This document shows positions 4,735 through 5,136 of a stretch of 5,136 nt of DNA, piece after piece. The notes under the pieces were generated by a model. That model searched no databases. It had not been told where the DNA came from and saw only the letters and a list, made by a program, of their open reading frames with translations. The position numbers and the translations under genes are program-made. Numbering within the stretch: the stretch's first letter is position 1; each line of letters begins with the position of its first letter. Source of the DNA: a candidate division BRC1 bacterium ADurb.BinA292 (GTDB taxonomy: Bacteria > Sumerlaeota > Sumerlaeia > MVZB01); the NCBI GenBank assembly GCA_002068205.1, contig MVZB01000241.1:1-5136 (forward strand). Reading direction: 5' to 3'.

Positions 4735-5136
4735 ATGAGCACCTTCCTTGATATCATCGACCGCACCGCGTGGCCCGCGCTGGGTTCGGCGATCGACACG
4801 GCGACGCCCGCCGACGTCGAACGCGCGCTCGCCGCCGAACGGCCCTCCGACGACGACCTGATTGCCCTCTTTTCGCCGGCCGCCGCGCGGTATCTGGAGC
4901 CGCTGGCGCAGCGCGCCGCCGCTCTCACCGAGCGGCGCTTCGGCAAGGTCATCCAGCTCTACGCGCCGGTTTACCTGACCAATGAGTGTGTGAACAAGTG
5001 CGCTTACTGCGGCTTTTCGCATGAGCTGGAGATCCCGCGCGTCACGCTGACGCCGGCGCGCGTCCTGGCCGAGGCCGAGATTCTCCATGCCCAGGGCTTC
5101 CGTCACATCCTGCTCGTGGCGGTCCGCCGCCAGGAA
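4735..5136 (+). CDS. thiH: 2-iminoacetate synthase ThiH (tyrosine lyase), 3' end beyond window
   Basis: ThiH is a radical-SAM enzyme that cleaves tyrosine to p-cresol and dehydroglycine, the glycine-derived substrate of ThiG; its presence instead of the glycine oxidase ThiO points to the oxygen-sensitive route. The 134 residues seen contain DVERALAAE (28-36), LSPAA-like FSPAAARYLEPLAQRA (46-61), RRFGKVIQLYAPVYLTNEC (67-85) and the 4Fe-4S motif CVNKCAYC with C85, C89 and C92, followed by GFS. These parallel E. coli ThiH closely from memory. The ATG at 4735 fits the family N-terminus; the ribosome binding site is weak (GGA at 4723-4725). The last residues read HILLVAVRRQE, where the family has a conserved TGE-like motif after HLLLV. 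That may be a frameshift or sequence error near the window end, or divergence. The gene has no stop in the window. Confidence 0.93.
   Translation, partial: MSTFLDIIDRTAWPALGSAIDTATPADVERALAAERPSDDDLIALFSPAAARYLEPLAQRAAALTERRFGKVIQLYAPVYLTNECVNKCAYCGFSHELEIPRVTLTPARVLAEAEILHAQGFRHILLVAVRRQE

Overview
The window is GC-rich bacterial DNA. It holds two gene blocks on the + strand, separated by about 1 kb that has no convincing gene but contains several small repeats and hairpins. The organism cannot be named. The secretin type, the ThiF variant with a ubiquitin-like N-terminus, and intergenic DNA full of GC hairpins and short purine-rich repeats would fit a planctomycete-like bacterium with a two-membrane envelope. 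That placement is a tentative inference.

Left block (1-1033): the C-terminal pore-forming domain of an outer-membrane secretin of the type II secretion / type IV pilus class. Its N-terminal periplasmic domains and signal peptide are missing, because an in-frame stop lies 9 bases before the only plausible start. The gene is therefore split, frameshifted, or affected by the window edge.

Middle (1034-about 2080): no supportable gene. The contents are a weak terminator-like hairpin, a cluster of four hairpins with a 57-bp-spaced imperfect repeat (1227-1350), a second imperfect repeat with about 50-bp spacing (1357-1434), a further hairpin cluster (1559-1702), and a 7-bp tandem repeat (1993-2027). 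A candidate promoter follows at 2051-2080.

Right block (2091-5136): a TPP riboswitch followed by a thiazole-synthesis operon, thiF - thiS - DinB-like gene - thiG - thiH, with thiH cut by the window end. ThiF would adenylate the C-terminus of the sulfur carrier ThiS. ThiH, a radical-SAM tyrosine lyase, would make dehydroglycine. ThiG would combine dehydroglycine, deoxyxylulose phosphate and ThiS-borne sulfur into the thiazole phosphate of thiamin. Genes from thiF to thiG overlap by 4 bases or less, which suggests translational coupling; thiG and thiH are separated by 95 bp containing a short repeat. The riboswitch makes feedback repression by thiamin diphosphate very likely.

The most notable points are a DinB/YfiT-like putative metalloprotein embedded in the operon between thiS and thiG, a possible Shine-Dalgarno sequence inside the riboswitch core, the short secretin, and a ThiH that loses its conserved post-cluster motif at the window edge. 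I found no clear evidence of a wholly new system. The DinB-thiamin link is the best lead.
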